64,000 nucleotides of DNA from Dryococelus australis (GCA_029891345.1 CM057006.1:44440556-44504555), one strand, 5' to 3'; numbered from the stretch's first letter, positions 34,560 through 45,752 are shown. Notes: a model not told the origin generated them from the sequence alone. A program made the numbers and translations.

Positions 34560-35167
34560 GGGTGAACATCTTGTAGTCCAGTCACGGTTAGTTCCAACTT
34601 TTCTGAATCCCAGATTAAGATATACTTCCAGGATATCCCTTCACCTCGTGCATACAAGGCTTAACAAAATCCATAAAATTACACGAAAGGGACAACGCAC
34701 CGCATTCGTGCGCACTCAGTGTAATAATATTTTACATAATAACATATATATGTTATATTTATTTTCATTCCTATTAATTTTAAATAAATATTTTTATACA
34801 TAAAATGTAAGTAAAAGTTTAATTAATCGAAAATAACGTTTTTACATTAACACAAGTATAAAACGGGAGTGAGTGAGTGAAGAGATTTGGGCGGTTCTTA
34901 ACAGCGAGGTCTTGAGAGCCGATGAGGGTGAATGACGTGAGTGTGGAGCAACGACGGAATGAAAGAGCGGGGGAAACTCCCGAGAAAACCAGTCAACCAG
35001 CGTCAATGTCCGGCACGATTCCCACACGCGAAAATCCCGGAGTGACCCGGCTGGCGGTTTAACCCTGTTCGCCTCGGTGGGAAGAGGGCATGCTAACCGC
35101 TCAGCCACCGCGGCCTTTAAAACTCAAATAATATATGAAAACTTTAGGAAACAACCAAACACATAAT
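34560..35167 (-). mobile_element. Family B MITE interrupted by SINE-1, truncated by family A
   Basis: 34560-34864 is reverse family B (TAGTCCAGTCACGG ... ATATCCCTTCACCTCGTGC). SINE-1 follows, and 35118-35160 resumes with AGGAAACAACCAAACAC, which fits the family B block ATTATTTTCTAAATATG in reverse. The B element then breaks off at the TA where family A begins (35167). Confidence 0.65.
34859..35123 (-). repeat. SINE-1 copy inside family B MITE
   Basis: Minus strand; head at about 35116 with GCCGCGGTGGCTGAGCGGTTA, tail GAAGAGATTTGGGCGG. TAAAAC at 34859-34864 and 35118-35123 is a short target duplication. Confidence 0.85.
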
Positions 35168-35592
35168 ATACGCTGTTCACGGTAAAATTAGCATTTTTGA
35201 AAGCCCTGCTTAAGAGCTACTTGTATGCACGCTGTGTATTCTTCCGCCTTATGTAAAATTAACATTGATATGAACCTCATCACTTTATTCATGCATCGGT
35301 GAAGTGAAAATGTGAAATTGTTAGGAAAGTACGTATTTTACAAATCTGTTAATTTTTACACTTAAATGCATTTAAAAAAAAAAACAGAAAACGAAACAAT
35401 AATTCAGGTTATCGTAAATAGTTACCTAAAACTTTTTATTCGATATTAAGATATGGAATTACTTTCCATCCATCGTTACCAACTTTACTGGGCGCATGTA
35501 ACACATTTCGTCCATTAAAATATATGCAGGTAGGAATAGTGACTTTTTCTAAGGTTAAATTCAAAAGTGCTCACTTTATCGTGAACAGATTG
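35167..35592 (+). mobile_element. Family A MITE, copy
   Basis: TATACGCTGTTCACGGTAAAAT start, full body, end GCTCACTTTATCGTGAACAGA; the right terminus is slightly decayed. Confidence 0.8.
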
Positions 35593-36692
35593 AATAGGGA
35601 ATGATCTTTCGAAGCGTTTGATTTAAAAAGTGTGAATAATCCGCGAAGAGAAAATAGCAGAATAACAATGTATAATGATCGAAGTGTAGCGAGGCGGCAA
35701 TCGCTGCAATGGCCGTCCAGCGCCAGCACAAAGCTAGAGAGTGGTGCGCGCGGGATTTTGCGAAGGGTTCGAGTTTCAATCACGCGCCCCGCCACCTCTG
35801 TGGATCCGCCGCTTTGTGCCTCCCAGCCTCTTTCACCCTCCCATTCCCCTCCTACATGTTCTTCAAATAGTGCCCCCCCCCCCTTTTCCCCAAACCGCCC
35901 CTCCTTCTTCCAAGTCCTGAACCAGCGGCGGGCCTCCTACAGGTGTCGTGTGACACGTAACAGGGGTGTACGAGCCCCTACACCCCCCGTCTACCGCTCA
36001 TTGATTAAATACCATCCCCTCCGCCATGTCCCCTCGACAGGCTCTCATTGAAAAACAGCCGAGATTCCAAACCAAAAAATAATTTTAAAGAAAAAGAAGC
36101 TGCGATGGGGAAATGATGGTAGACGGCTCACCCCATTTGCAGAAATTCTTCGTTTTCGCGTCATAATTTCAGATTCATATTAATTACTGGAAATGTACGA
36201 TTATAGAAAATTTACATTTTGCGAGGTGTTTAACGTCTTTGTACTTAATTTTAATCGTATGGTATCTTCTTGTTGTAAAAGTCAGGAACATATTTACGTT
36301 TTATCAATTAAGTCCCGGCGTTTTTGCAAGCAGGAAATAACGCACAGTGCCAATTAGATACAAAATTATTAAACCATTAATATATATATAAATTTCCTAT
36401 GATAATCAATTCCAAAAATAGCTTAGAAGATCATGTTATTACCCGAAACGAAGAATTTCTATGTAGTAAGTGAAGAAAAACATTCCGCGATTCGGAACTA
36501 AAAATAATTCTAAACAAGAAAGAAACTACGATGGAGAATGATGGTGGGTGCAGAATGGGATTAAGGGGAATCCTTAAGGAAAGTTTTTAGCACCTCAAGG
36601 TCACGTGTGTACACAAGGAAGGATCGCGACCGGCCCTCCCAAGAGTGCAGTATGCATTATCAGCAAGCTGAACGTCTCGCAAATATGATATG
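35593..36692. other. Proline-codon-rich block and imperfect direct repeat; no gene
   Basis: 35632-36051 is open but C-rich and low-complexity, with no domain. Segments at 36061-36125 and 36487-36550 (AAAATAATTTTAAAG.. / GATGGGGAAATGATGG against GATGGAGAATGATGG) are direct repeats, and AGAAATTCTTCG (36140) recurs inverted at 36448. Confidence 0.4.
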
Positions 36693-37118
36693 TATAGGCT
36701 GCTCACAGTAAAATGAGCACTTTTGAGAGCCCTGCTTAAGATCTACTTGTATGCACATCATGTATTCTTCCGCCTTATGCAGAATTAACGTTGCTATGGG
36801 CCTCGTCACTTTATTCATGCGTCGGTCTAGTGCAACTGTGAAATTATTACAAAAGAAAATGTTTTGTAAATCTGCTCGTTTTTACACTTCGATGCATTAA
36901 AAAAACCAGAAAGTGAAAGAAATAATTTAAATTATCACAAATTGTTACCTGGCACTTTTTATGCGACGTTAAGACATGGAACTACTTTCCAACCATCGTT
37001 ACCAACTTTTACTGGGCGCATGTAACATAGTTCACCCATTAAAATATATGCAGGTAGGGATAGTGACTTTTTCTAAGGTTAATTTCAAAAGTGCTCACTT
37101 TATCGTGAACAGCCTTTA
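36693..37118 (+). mobile_element. Family A MITE, copy
   Basis: TA TAGGCTGCTCACAGTAAAATG start; GCTCACTTTATCGTGAACAGCCT TA end. Complete. Confidence 0.85.
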
Positions 37119-37218
37119 ACAGTGGGATGTTGTTACACGCAATGTGAACCAAAGGATTAAACAACATATGCCACTTTGAGGTTTTCTCCTTTATTTCAAG
37201 GAAACTGCGAAGGGAAAC

Positions 37219-37299
<81 letters not shown>

Positions 37300-37318
37300 T
37301 ACACACACACACACACAC
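37219..37318. repeat. (TA)n(CA)n compound microsatellite
   Basis: About 65 bp of AT repeat followed by about 32 bp of CA repeat with one interruption. Source of Tyr/Ile-repeat frames on both strands. Confidence 0.95.
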
Positions 37319-37349
37319 CTTTTACAATTTTTTCCCTTTGAATATATTT

Positions 37350-37626
37350 ATACATCTGAATCTGAAAAATTCGCGAGGTAAATTTCTTATAGGCCTGGCT
37401 CCACAGTCTTATATAAACTCATGCAGATATCAAGTGTTTATTGGGTTCCTTGTTGTGGCAATATAAGGCGGTGATGAGGCCTACAATTTATTACATGTTT
37501 CTTATTGGCCCATTCATCTCCAGGAGGTATCAAACAATGCGTCGACCAATTGCAAAAGTAATAGGATTGTACGAGTTTGTGAATTGAATTCCAATTTGTC
37601 TCGAAATGAATCCACGAAATCTTCAT
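37350..37626. mobile_element. Family D hAT-like MITE, degenerate ends
   Basis: AATCTGAAAAATTCGCGAGG start and TCTCGAAATGAATCCACGAAATC end; interior GCAGATATCAAGTGTTTATTG matches 22199-22224. Confidence 0.6.
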
Positions 37627-37804
37627 TATTCTAAATAAATTTAATAGAATAAAATTAAGAAGCGTCGGCTATAAAGTATTGCGTTTACCTTTCCTGGGGG
37701 GGGGGGATCGTATTTCCAGACGATGTTCTTAATGAGCCACGCGCATACGTGCAAACAGTGTGATTACAGGCAGTCCCCTTAACGTCTCGCCGACAGCGAG
37801 GTCA

Positions 37805-38257
37805 GTAACACTTTGTAGACGATGTCCAGTGTAGCTCGAGCAAAGATAATTTTTTAATGTCTTTGTTGTTCAGAACAAAACTCACATGGATGTGCGGTAT
37901 TTGTTCGGCTAGTGTTGAACATGACCTCACAAGAACACCACAGCGCACTAACAGTGATGTTGCTTACGATAGAATTTATTTTTCATAGCCCCTCAAAGGG
38001 ACATGTTTGATTGTAAATCCACTTGTACGATAAAGGGCATTTGATTGTGTCAATCGTGTCTCCATTGGTTGATGACTGGCCGATAGTGAACAGTGTAAAG
38101 TACAGGGTAGTGTCCGGTGCGGTATGGATAAACAGGACGATGTTGAGTTCTAACACAGACACCAGCAGAACCAGTGTTCTTGCAGTAGTGGGTATAGGTG
38201 ACTCACTTCTAATTTGTCTTAAGTGCCAGTAAATGTGCGCAGACCTCAATGTGTTAA
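37805..38257 (+). mobile_element. Family F TTAA element, copy 5
   Basis: GTAA (decayed TTAA) at 37805, CACTTTGTAGACGATGTCC start, AGTGTAGCTCGAGCAAAG, end CAGACCTCAATGTG and TTAA at 38254-38257, which is also the left target of the next element. Confidence 0.8.
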
Positions 38258-38933
38258 GCCCCTGTCGCACTGCCAAATTTCTCTTTCAAACGACTCCAAT
38301 ACGTTTGGTGAAATAAAATTGGACAGTTATGACATCATCAAAACCTCATAAACACCGTCATATTTGTCTGAGAAAGTTGGATGGCTTCAGTTTACTGGTT
38401 CTAAAACCTCTTTTGTGTCTGACGGTATCAGCTAACCAGAACCGATGTACTACAAAAGTGGACTTCAAGGAACATTAAAATTAAGAACAATTGCTGGAAA
38501 ACGAAGTAGGTTATGAAGATAATTAATTTATGTAGAGGATGTTTGGGTATGAATGCTATTTTAAGTGAATATTGCACATAATATGACAAATTCAGAGCAA
38601 TTAAACTTCATTGTGCAAGAAACATCTGTGATAAATAAAATTCGTATTTAGTAAAGAAGCGAAAATAAATTCAAACATTCCTTAGATGTCTTCGTGTTAA
38701 TGACTGCACGAATAAACAAGAGTAATATCTTACTATGAAAATAATTTTTAAATTATTACGTCAAATTGGATCCTCCAGAAAAAAAAACGGCTTGACACGT
38801 TTTCAAACACATTTTAAGATTATTTGATAAAATTTTGTTGGAAGGAAAAAATTTAATGGCCATATTTTATCTTCTGATTTTATCGTCAAATATATTTGAA
38901 GGCGAAAATTTGACAGTGTGACAGGGGCGTTAG
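38254..38933 (+). mobile_element. Family H TTAA element, copy 1
   Basis: GCCCCTGTCGCACTGCCAAAT start and TTTGACAGTGTGACAGGGGC end, inverted repeats, with TTAA on the left and TTAG on the right. About 670 bp. Copy 2 at 43.8-44.5 kb shares blocks GACATCATCAAAACCTCATAA and GTCTGAGAAAGTTG. Non-coding. Confidence 0.75.
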
Positions 38934-39059
38934 AGACGGAGATAGGTAATCACAGAAACAAGAATGGGAAAAGAATTGGCCACGGCCAGTGAGAACAATC
39001 CATCCAGTGTTTGCATCAATAGGGCAAATGCCAGTGAATTCTCCGTCTCTAACTCGTTC

Positions 39060-39476
39060 TCCGTCCCTTAACCATAGACTAAAGATGAGGTAGACCGATC
39101 TCGCTGGCTGCGCACAACCAATCTCTGTGTCCCAACATTGAACTGCTTGTCTGCCTACACGTCTAGCAAAAATGGCGTGGATTTGGTTTGAGGTTAGAAC
39201 ACTGTTTAGTAAACACGTGCTTTATAGGTTTTTTTTATACTTCCTCTGATCAATTTGTAATGGTTTTTGATTACATTCAATTTGGTTAAAAGTATTTTAT
39301 TAAGTGCTTGTAATTTAAAAATTAAGATCGAAACAAACACGTTCATCACTGTTGACAATGTGACTTTGACACTTTGACAGTTGTGTGGGATTGGGGTAGG
39401 TTAATGTTGGGTACATGCGCAGAAGACGAATAAGCAGTCTACCTCAGCGTTAGTCTATGCTCTTAACCCGTTCAGC
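39060..39476. mobile_element. TIR element J
   Basis: CATAGACTAAAGATGAGGTA at the left is mirrored by TACCTCAGCGTTAGTCTATG at the right. A second, half copy is at 40110-40262 (ATGCGCAAACG ... GCCTCATCTTTAGTCAATG). Superfamily not assigned. Confidence 0.6.
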
Positions 39477-39785
39477 CGCTGTGTCCACGAACGTGGACAT
39501 GTCGCACGTGAAGTATAGTTCTATTTATCTCCAGTGCTGTAGGCAGTGAAGCATCAGTACCCAATGCCCTGGGAGTCTTTCCGACATGGTATTGTGGCTG
39601 GCGAACGTTACCACCCCCCCCCCCCCCTTTCGTTTATGAGTGGCTGATGTCAATGTCATTGAACAAGCAGCGCGTTTTTTTCACTGGCTGCAAAACGTAC
39701 ACTAAACACCAGTACAGTGTGCATCAAAACACCACACTGTTGCAACACTTCGGCTCACAAATTAATGCGTGACCTAACGGGTTAA
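39473..39785. mobile_element. Family L TTAA element, copy 2
   Basis: TTAA at 39473-39476 and 39782-39785; CCCGTTCAGCCGCTGTGTCC start and GCGTGACCTAACGGG end. A C run of 14 lies inside (about 39615). Confidence 0.65.
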
Positions 39786-40090
39786 CATATTCTATATTAC
39801 GCTCGAGCTAAGTTCGAGCAACGCCAGTTTATAATTTTCTTCGTCCTTGGAAATAAAACTCGCATTGTTATAGTCATTGTTCGACTACTGTTTAAAATGG
39901 TCGTACAAGAACAATACTACCCAGTAGCCAATAGTTTTACTGCAAAAAAATGTATTTTTTGCTATACCCTCATAAAAGAACTCGATTGACTGTAAACCTT
40001 TTACACAGTAAGAGACATTTGATTGGAGCATACGACCCCAGTGGCTGATGACCAGCCAATGATGAACGTTGTAGAGCACGGTTAGCACGT
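39782..40090 (+). mobile_element. Family F TTAA element, truncated copy 6
   Basis: Starts at the TTAA shared with the preceding element; GCTCGAGCTAAGTTCGAGC block; matches family F to CGTTGTAGAGCACGGTTAGC and then stops, running into the J fragment at 40110. Confidence 0.7.
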
Positions 40091-40759
40091 CAGAGTATTG
40101 TATTTATATAAAACGGCGAGTCCGTTGAAAATTTATATTTAAACAAATACGTTCATCGCCGTTCATCACGTGACGTTGACAGTTGGTACTGAAAATGGGG
40201 GAGTCGTTTTTTTGGCACATGCGCAAACGTTGGAAATCGGCCTGCCTCATCTTTAGTCAATGGTCCATTACGTTGGTACCTTAACTTTTGAACAAATTAA
40301 GTGCATTACTAAGCATCATATACTGTCATCTGTCGGCTGAATTCGATACTATCACTACCCGGCTTTCTCGCAGAAATGTTCAATCAGTCCGGTATTGGTC
40401 TATGATGAAATTGAAATGCGTGCAGCAAGAAGGTGTTAGCTCTATTTTTGGCACTTTTAAGTTAAGTGCACTGTCTTACTCAAAAAAATATCTCCCCTCG
40501 GTTTGGTGCAAGAGGACGGTAACGCGACAGTTAGGTCGCATGTTTCTCAATATTGGTAGGTGATACCATCGTGACACTGGGGCAAGAAAGGAGTAGATAC
40601 TGGAGCTGATTTCTTCTTGCCCCAATACGACATAGCAATGCAAAATGCTTATTTTGAGTTATTAATAAGGATAATAGTTAGTCTAACTTTCCTGACGAAA
40701 CTGAGGGAGAAGATCTTGATTAGTTGGGGGGGGGGGGGGTAATAAGCAACAACTTTATA

Positions 40760-41074
40760 CAAATAAGTAGGGACATATAAAATTCGCGTTATTTTTTGGC
40801 ATCAAGCTGAACTTCACAGTACTGTATGTGCTAGAGCAGAGTCGTTTCTGTATTGTATACTACATAGATGTGAAGACACTCCCCTCTCTGACTGAACTAT
40901 ACGTGATTGGGGCTCACAATTCTGAAGTGTTCTTTTCTTGGTGCAGAGTCACCCAGGGCGTGTCACATAAAGTAAGCCTATGTCAAATGACAAACGTATT
41001 CCAAAGTTAAATGTGTTTCAAGTTTAACATGTCCCCAAATAATAACGCGAATTTTGCAGGTCTCTACAAATAAG
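40760..41074. mobile_element. Family D hAT MITE with perfect 8-bp target duplication
   Basis: CAAATAAG at 40760-40767 and 41067-41074. Start TAGGGACATATAAAATTCGCG, end ACGCGAATTTTGCAGGTCTCTA. 299 bp. Its terminus matches the element at 12912. Confidence 0.9.
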
Positions 41075-42112
41075 TCTTCGTATCTTACCAAGCATGTCTT
41101 TTTTTTAATTTTTACTAAAAAATGTTTTGCAAACGTTTCACAAAGCAGGTATTTTTTATTATATTGGTGGTGAACCATGATTAGATGCATGGATAATATG
41201 AGCAAAAAATACTCTTGCCCTACATAATTAAGGGAAGGGATTTTTATTCAAGAACTGGATTCAGAAGTTCTCATTGAACGCGAACTACGTGTTCGCAGAT
41301 GTCTGGCGGGCTTACGTCAATACAATGCAAACTAGGGCGAACGCGAAAATCAGTTCCTCGTCTTTCCGAGTTTCTTGGCGTTAGAGCAAAGCTCGTGTTT
41401 ATCTGCAGTTACTGTATTTACACCATCTACACAACTACGTTCTAATTTCACCGTTAGCTTGCCTAAATTATAAGCTTTATTTTCAGCCAGTTCACCAGGA
41501 TAGCAATTTTGAAATTTTTATATACTAAGAGTGTCTGCGAGTATATACTCCAACGTTCCTTCTCGATTTTTTTTTTTCAGATATTCTGCTTCATAACGAA
41601 GGTTCTCTCTTTATTATCAGGCTGTAAGAATGTTAATGTGTACTTTAAATAAAACACATGAATATACGTTTTTCATTTACACGTAACGTAAAATGCGTCA
41701 AATCATTTTTGCTGTAATTATTGTAGAATATATTGAAACGGGGGGGGTGGGGGGGGGAGAGAGAAAAAACGCAACCATCTGCGAAAATGAAATACCAAAA
41801 CGAGGTAAACTGTGAACTATACATCTCGGGTACAGGTGTTTTTAATAACCGGCAATATATACTACATTTTTCCTTCCGTCACGTGTGCATTTTATTTAAA
41901 GTTCACAGCCATTGTCTATTGTTCATGTTGAAGACAGCTAATTTTCATTTTCTTGCCCGAGAGTTCGTTGACTCTACATTTCTGCTACTTGACACCGGCA
42001 CTTACTGTTTGTAATAAAAATCAGGCGTTATTAGATTGTGGTACTTGCCGCTTATGCTGAAGAACTGTTTAGCAAGTTTACCGCGAACAGCCTTTAGCCA
42101 CATTTGCTTTCC
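41075..42112. other. No gene recognised; family A end at 42075-42097
   Basis: G-run at 41741-41757. AGTTTACCGCGAACAGCCTTTA is a lone right terminus of family A, probably a truncated relic. Otherwise AT-rich. Confidence 0.45.
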
Positions 42113-42398
42113 TTTCTTCCCCAGGGGCCGCGGTCGCTCGGCGATTAGCGCGCTCGCCTCCCACCAAGGTGAACCGGGCTCAAATCCCCGGCCGGGTCAC
42201 CGAATTCTCGCAAGTGGGAATCGTGTGCTGTACGATGCCGTTGGTCGGCGGGTTTTCTCGGGGATCTCCCGTTTCCCAGCCCCTTTCATTCCGGCGCCGC
42301 TATATTGACTTCAATCGCCCTCGTCGGCTCTCAAGCCTTCGCTGTTAAGAGTCGCCAAAATCTCTTCACTCAATCGCTCCCTCGCTCTTTTCTTCCCC
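42113..42398 (+). repeat. SINE-1 copy, plus strand, 10-bp target duplication
   Basis: TTTCTTCCCC at 42113-42122 and 42389-42398. Head GGGGCCGCGGTCGCTCGGCG, B box GGCTCAAATCCCCGG, body GGTTTTCTCGGGGATCTCCC, tail CTCTTCACTCAATCGC. The best-bounded copy in the window. Confidence 0.9.
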
Positions 42399-42768
42399 GC
42401 CGCGTGATGTAAATATATATTGGCCGCCCTGTCGCCAGTTCATCACGACAAACCTGGGAACATTATTGCCAGCCTGAGAGCTCCTGAGGGAACTCTCCTC
42501 GCTTTAATTGCATTCTTCCGCGTCGTGTTCACTGCTCTCTGAGGGCCCCAGGTTTAACTGGCTGAGCGCGCACTCGAGACGAACCGAGGAAATGGGATTC
42601 GCCTTGCGCTCGTGCGGGACTGAGGGGGGAAAAAAATAATAATACGTATTTTCGATTGTGTCCGCCGTAGCGCTGTCGATTGCTATTATTTTTTCTGGTC
42701 TTCACTTGTCGATGTTTCCTGGAGCGATGTTACGTGAAGGTTAAGCAATGCGCCATAAAAGATGAAAG

Positions 42769-43107
42769 TATAGGCTGTTCACGGTATAAGCACTTCTGAA
42801 AGCCCTGTTTTAGTTCTACTTGTATGCACGTCATGTATTCTTCCGCCTTATGTAAGATTAACACTGTCATGGGCGTCATCACTTTATTCATGCGTCGGTC
42901 AAGTAAAACTGTGAAATTATTATAGAAATAAATATTTTACAGATATACTTATGTTTACACTTCGGTGCATTAAAAAAAACTGACAGTGAAATAAATAATT
43001 TATGTTAACAGAAATAGTTACCTAACACTTTTTATTCAACGTTAAAATATGGAACTATTTTCTATCCATCGTTACCAACTTTACTGAGGAAATATCACTG
43101 ACTGCGC

Positions 43108-43159
<52 letters not shown>

Positions 43160-43260
43160 CGGGCGCACTGAATGACATGCGCCCAGTAATGTTGGTAGAG
43201 GCTGTTCACGATAAAGTGAGCATATTTTAGAACTGAACCTTCGAAAAATTTAACTATCCA

Positions 43261-43304
<44 letters not shown>

Positions 43305-43400
43305 TGGATAGTTAAATTTTTCGAAGGTTCAGTTCTAAAATATGCTCACTTTATCGTGAGCATATTTTAGAACTGAACCTTCGAAAAATTTAACTATCCA

Positions 43401-43494
<94 letters not shown>

Positions 43495-43676
43495 TGGATA
43501 GTTAAATTTTTCGAAGGTTCAGTTCTAAAATATGCTCACTTTATCGTGAACAGCCTCTACCAACATTACTGGGCGCATGTCATTCAGTGCGCCCGTTAAT
43601 ATATTTGTGCAGGCAGGACCAGAGACTTTTTTCTAAGGTTGATTTAATAATTGCTCACTTTACCGTGAACAGGCTA
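42769..43676 (+). mobile_element. Family A MITE split by a nested palindrome
   Basis: Left half (TA TAGGCTGTTCACGGTATAAGC) runs to 43100, right half from about 43555 to 43674 (GCTCACTTTACCGTGAACAGGC). Between them is a foldback built of family A right-end sequence and TA tracts. Confidence 0.75.
43155..43600. repeat. Nested four-arm palindrome with (TA)n loops
   Basis: 43155-43200 (ATTAACGGGCGCACTGAATG ...) is the exact reverse complement of 43555-43600. Inside, the segment AAGTGAGCATATTTTAGAAC...CTATCCATGAATATA occurs four times as arm, TA loop, inverted arm, arm, TA loop, inverted arm, the middle pair meeting at 43345-43358 (CACTTTATCGTGAGCATA). It is made of the family A terminus. Assembly collapse or misassembly is a real alternative. 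Confidence 0.85.
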
Positions 43677-43816
43677 TTTGGTATATTCGAACAATCGCGG
43701 AGGATTACAGACAACGTAAGGGAGCCCCGCCCAACCGGCGCTTGAGATCGTTGCAGAGTGCTTGAAATACATATTTTATACCCATAAATGTGCTGATATA
43801 CGAAAAGAACACACAC

Positions 43817-44510
43817 TTCACGCTGTCAAATGTTACCATCAAGTTGCTTCCAATAAGTTTGATCAAAATAAAGTTGGACAGTCATGACGTCATCAAAACG
43901 TCATAAACGCCGCCAATTTTGTCTGAGAAAGTTGAATGGCTTCAGTTTCCCATAAAACATTTGAAGACTGGACCGGTTCTAAAATTCCTTTTTAAGTTTG
44001 GCGGTCTCAGCCAATCAGAATCGTGCACGACAAAAACGGATGTCAAGAAACTGTAAAATGATGAACAATTGCTGGAAACGAGGTAGGTTATGAATTAAAT
44101 TAATTTGTGTAGAAGTTGTCTGTGCATGAATCCTATTTTAAGTGAATATTTCACACAATATTACGATCTCAGAGGCATTGAACGTCGTTGTGCAAGAAAC
44201 GACTCGGATAAATCAAATTTGAATTTACTAAAGAAGCGAAAATAAATTACAGCAGTCCTTAAATTTCTCCCTAAATGGACTGCTTGCAAAAACAGAAGTA
44301 ATATTTAACTATGAAAATAATTTAAAAATAATAATAGAAATTAGATTCTCCCAGTAAAAGGATTTGACAGTGTGACACATTTTCAAACACATTCAAGATT
44401 ATTTTAATAAATTTGTTGGAAGGGAAAAATTTGACGGCTGTGATTTGTCTTCAAATCTTATTGTCAAATATAGTTGAAGGCAAGAATTTGAGTGTGTGAC
44501 AGGGGCTTAA
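43817..44510 (+). mobile_element. Family H TTAA element, copy 2
   Basis: GCTGTCAAATGTTACCATC (decayed left end), GTCATGACGTCATCAAAACG and GTCTGAGAAAGTTGAATGG blocks, right end GTGTGACAGGGGC then TTAA at 44507-44510. Confidence 0.7.
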
Positions 44511-44610
44511 GAACGGCTTTTTCAAAGCACTGTATCTCAAAATATGCTCATGAGATACATGCAAAACATTGAACCTCACATACAATCCACCCATAAATTA
44601 ATAGGTTCAC

Positions 44611-44754
44611 CACTGAGGTCCCACAGGTACATGCAGCACGAGAACACTGCACGCCAGTTCAGAGCCTTGCGCTTAGCGGCGATGGCGCACTCAACGAGCG
44701 TGGCAATGTCGCCCTTATCTCTCCCTCTCTTCTCGGCCTCAAACTCGGGAAAAT
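44611..44754 (-). CDS. Putative 144-nt internal coding exon, unidentified protein
   Basis: Minus-strand frame of 47 full codons, bounded by an acceptor-like GTCTACCTGGAG ending at 44755 and a weaker donor GTGAAC at 44610. By my count 35 of 47 codons end in G/C; composition turns AT-rich at once past both borders. The peptide starts FPEFEAEKRGRDKGDIATLV and goes on with an Ala/Lys-rich stretch and FSCCMYLWDLS. Length is a multiple of three with one base left over at the end and two borrowed at the start (phase 1-1). I do not recognise the family. A frame of 77 codons on the plus strand overlaps but is less protein-like. It may be an exon of a gene running leftward or a relic of a retrocopy; its phase does not fit directly onto the 21225 microexon in the frame favoured there. 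Confidence 0.45.
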
Positions 44755-45329
44755 CTCCAGGTAGACAAGAGCCTTAATAACAATTCGCTAGCCTTTTCCA
44801 GTGATTAAGGTAATCTGAAACTATTGCTGGTCACGACGAGGGTAAGTGATTTAATTGGAGCGTTACAGCTCAAGTTAATATTTTGGTTTTACGTGGCGTG
44901 GTTTATTATAGACCATCAGGGTAAAGAATAGTTCCAAGGACATACTTTAAACCTGAATGTTTCTTCTCCCGAGTGAGTGGAGAAAAGGAGTCTTGCAGTA
45001 ATTTAAGTGGCTGGCGACGGCTAGGAAATGCATCAACCTTTTGGGCCTATTGATGTTGATATCGGTAAAAAAATATTCATGTTATTTATATTGGTTATTC
45101 ATGAAAGTATCGTCAAACAAAACGATTTATCGAAAGAAAATAAAAATTTTCTGTACATCGTGAATCCGGTATTTTATGTATTAAAGGACTTGACAAATGT
45201 AAAATTGTTTATAATATTACGTGTTGAGGATACAGGGCGTTGTAGAAAGATGTAGAGTTTGCTTCTGGTGCATGTTTTTTTAACACAATTTTTGCATACA
45301 AAACCAAGCTTATTGAAAGAGCATTCTAG

Positions 45330-45464
45330 AAATACTTATTACTGATACCTGGGAAAAATATATTGATTTCGATAAAATATCGATGAAATATATCAACAAT
45401 TTAGATCGATATATCGCAGATGTAATATCATTTCGATAGATCGATATTTTTTTCAACACCTCTA
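45330..45464 (-). mobile_element. hAT-like terminus with ATCGAT subterminal repeats
   Basis: Minus strand: TAGAGGTGTTGAAAAAAATA from 45464, then at least five variants of ATCGATA/TATCGAT to about 45360. TAGAGGTGT fits hAT termini. The other end is not clear and there is no octamer duplication. Confidence 0.45.
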
Positions 45465-45752
45465 CTTGGGCCAGCTTACTCACAGCACTCAGTTTCGTGA
45501 TTGCAATCTTTAATCCAAAAACAAACGCTACTCCCAAAACAACAAGAAGTGAAGACGTTCCTTTTTTGTAACTTGTAATTATTGAGATAACTATTACGAT
45601 AAAAGTGAAGCAGGAGCAATTTGTCCAGTACCATTTTAAAACTCGAAGAAATAATATTTTGAGCATTTTAACGTGCAAGCCTAGTCTTTGCCTAGTATTC
45701 ACACGCGCGGAGTCTGTAAACGCTAAGAAAGGTATGGCGTTGTTGTAAATTA

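Noticed and set aside
35632..36051. 139-codon plus-strand frame
   Set aside because: Begins at the end of a family A MITE and is mostly C-rich low complexity; no domain and no homolog recognised.
37219..37318. CRISPR-like or other regularly spaced array
   Set aside because: It is a TA/CA microsatellite. No spacer-repeat structure occurs anywhere, and the window is eukaryotic.
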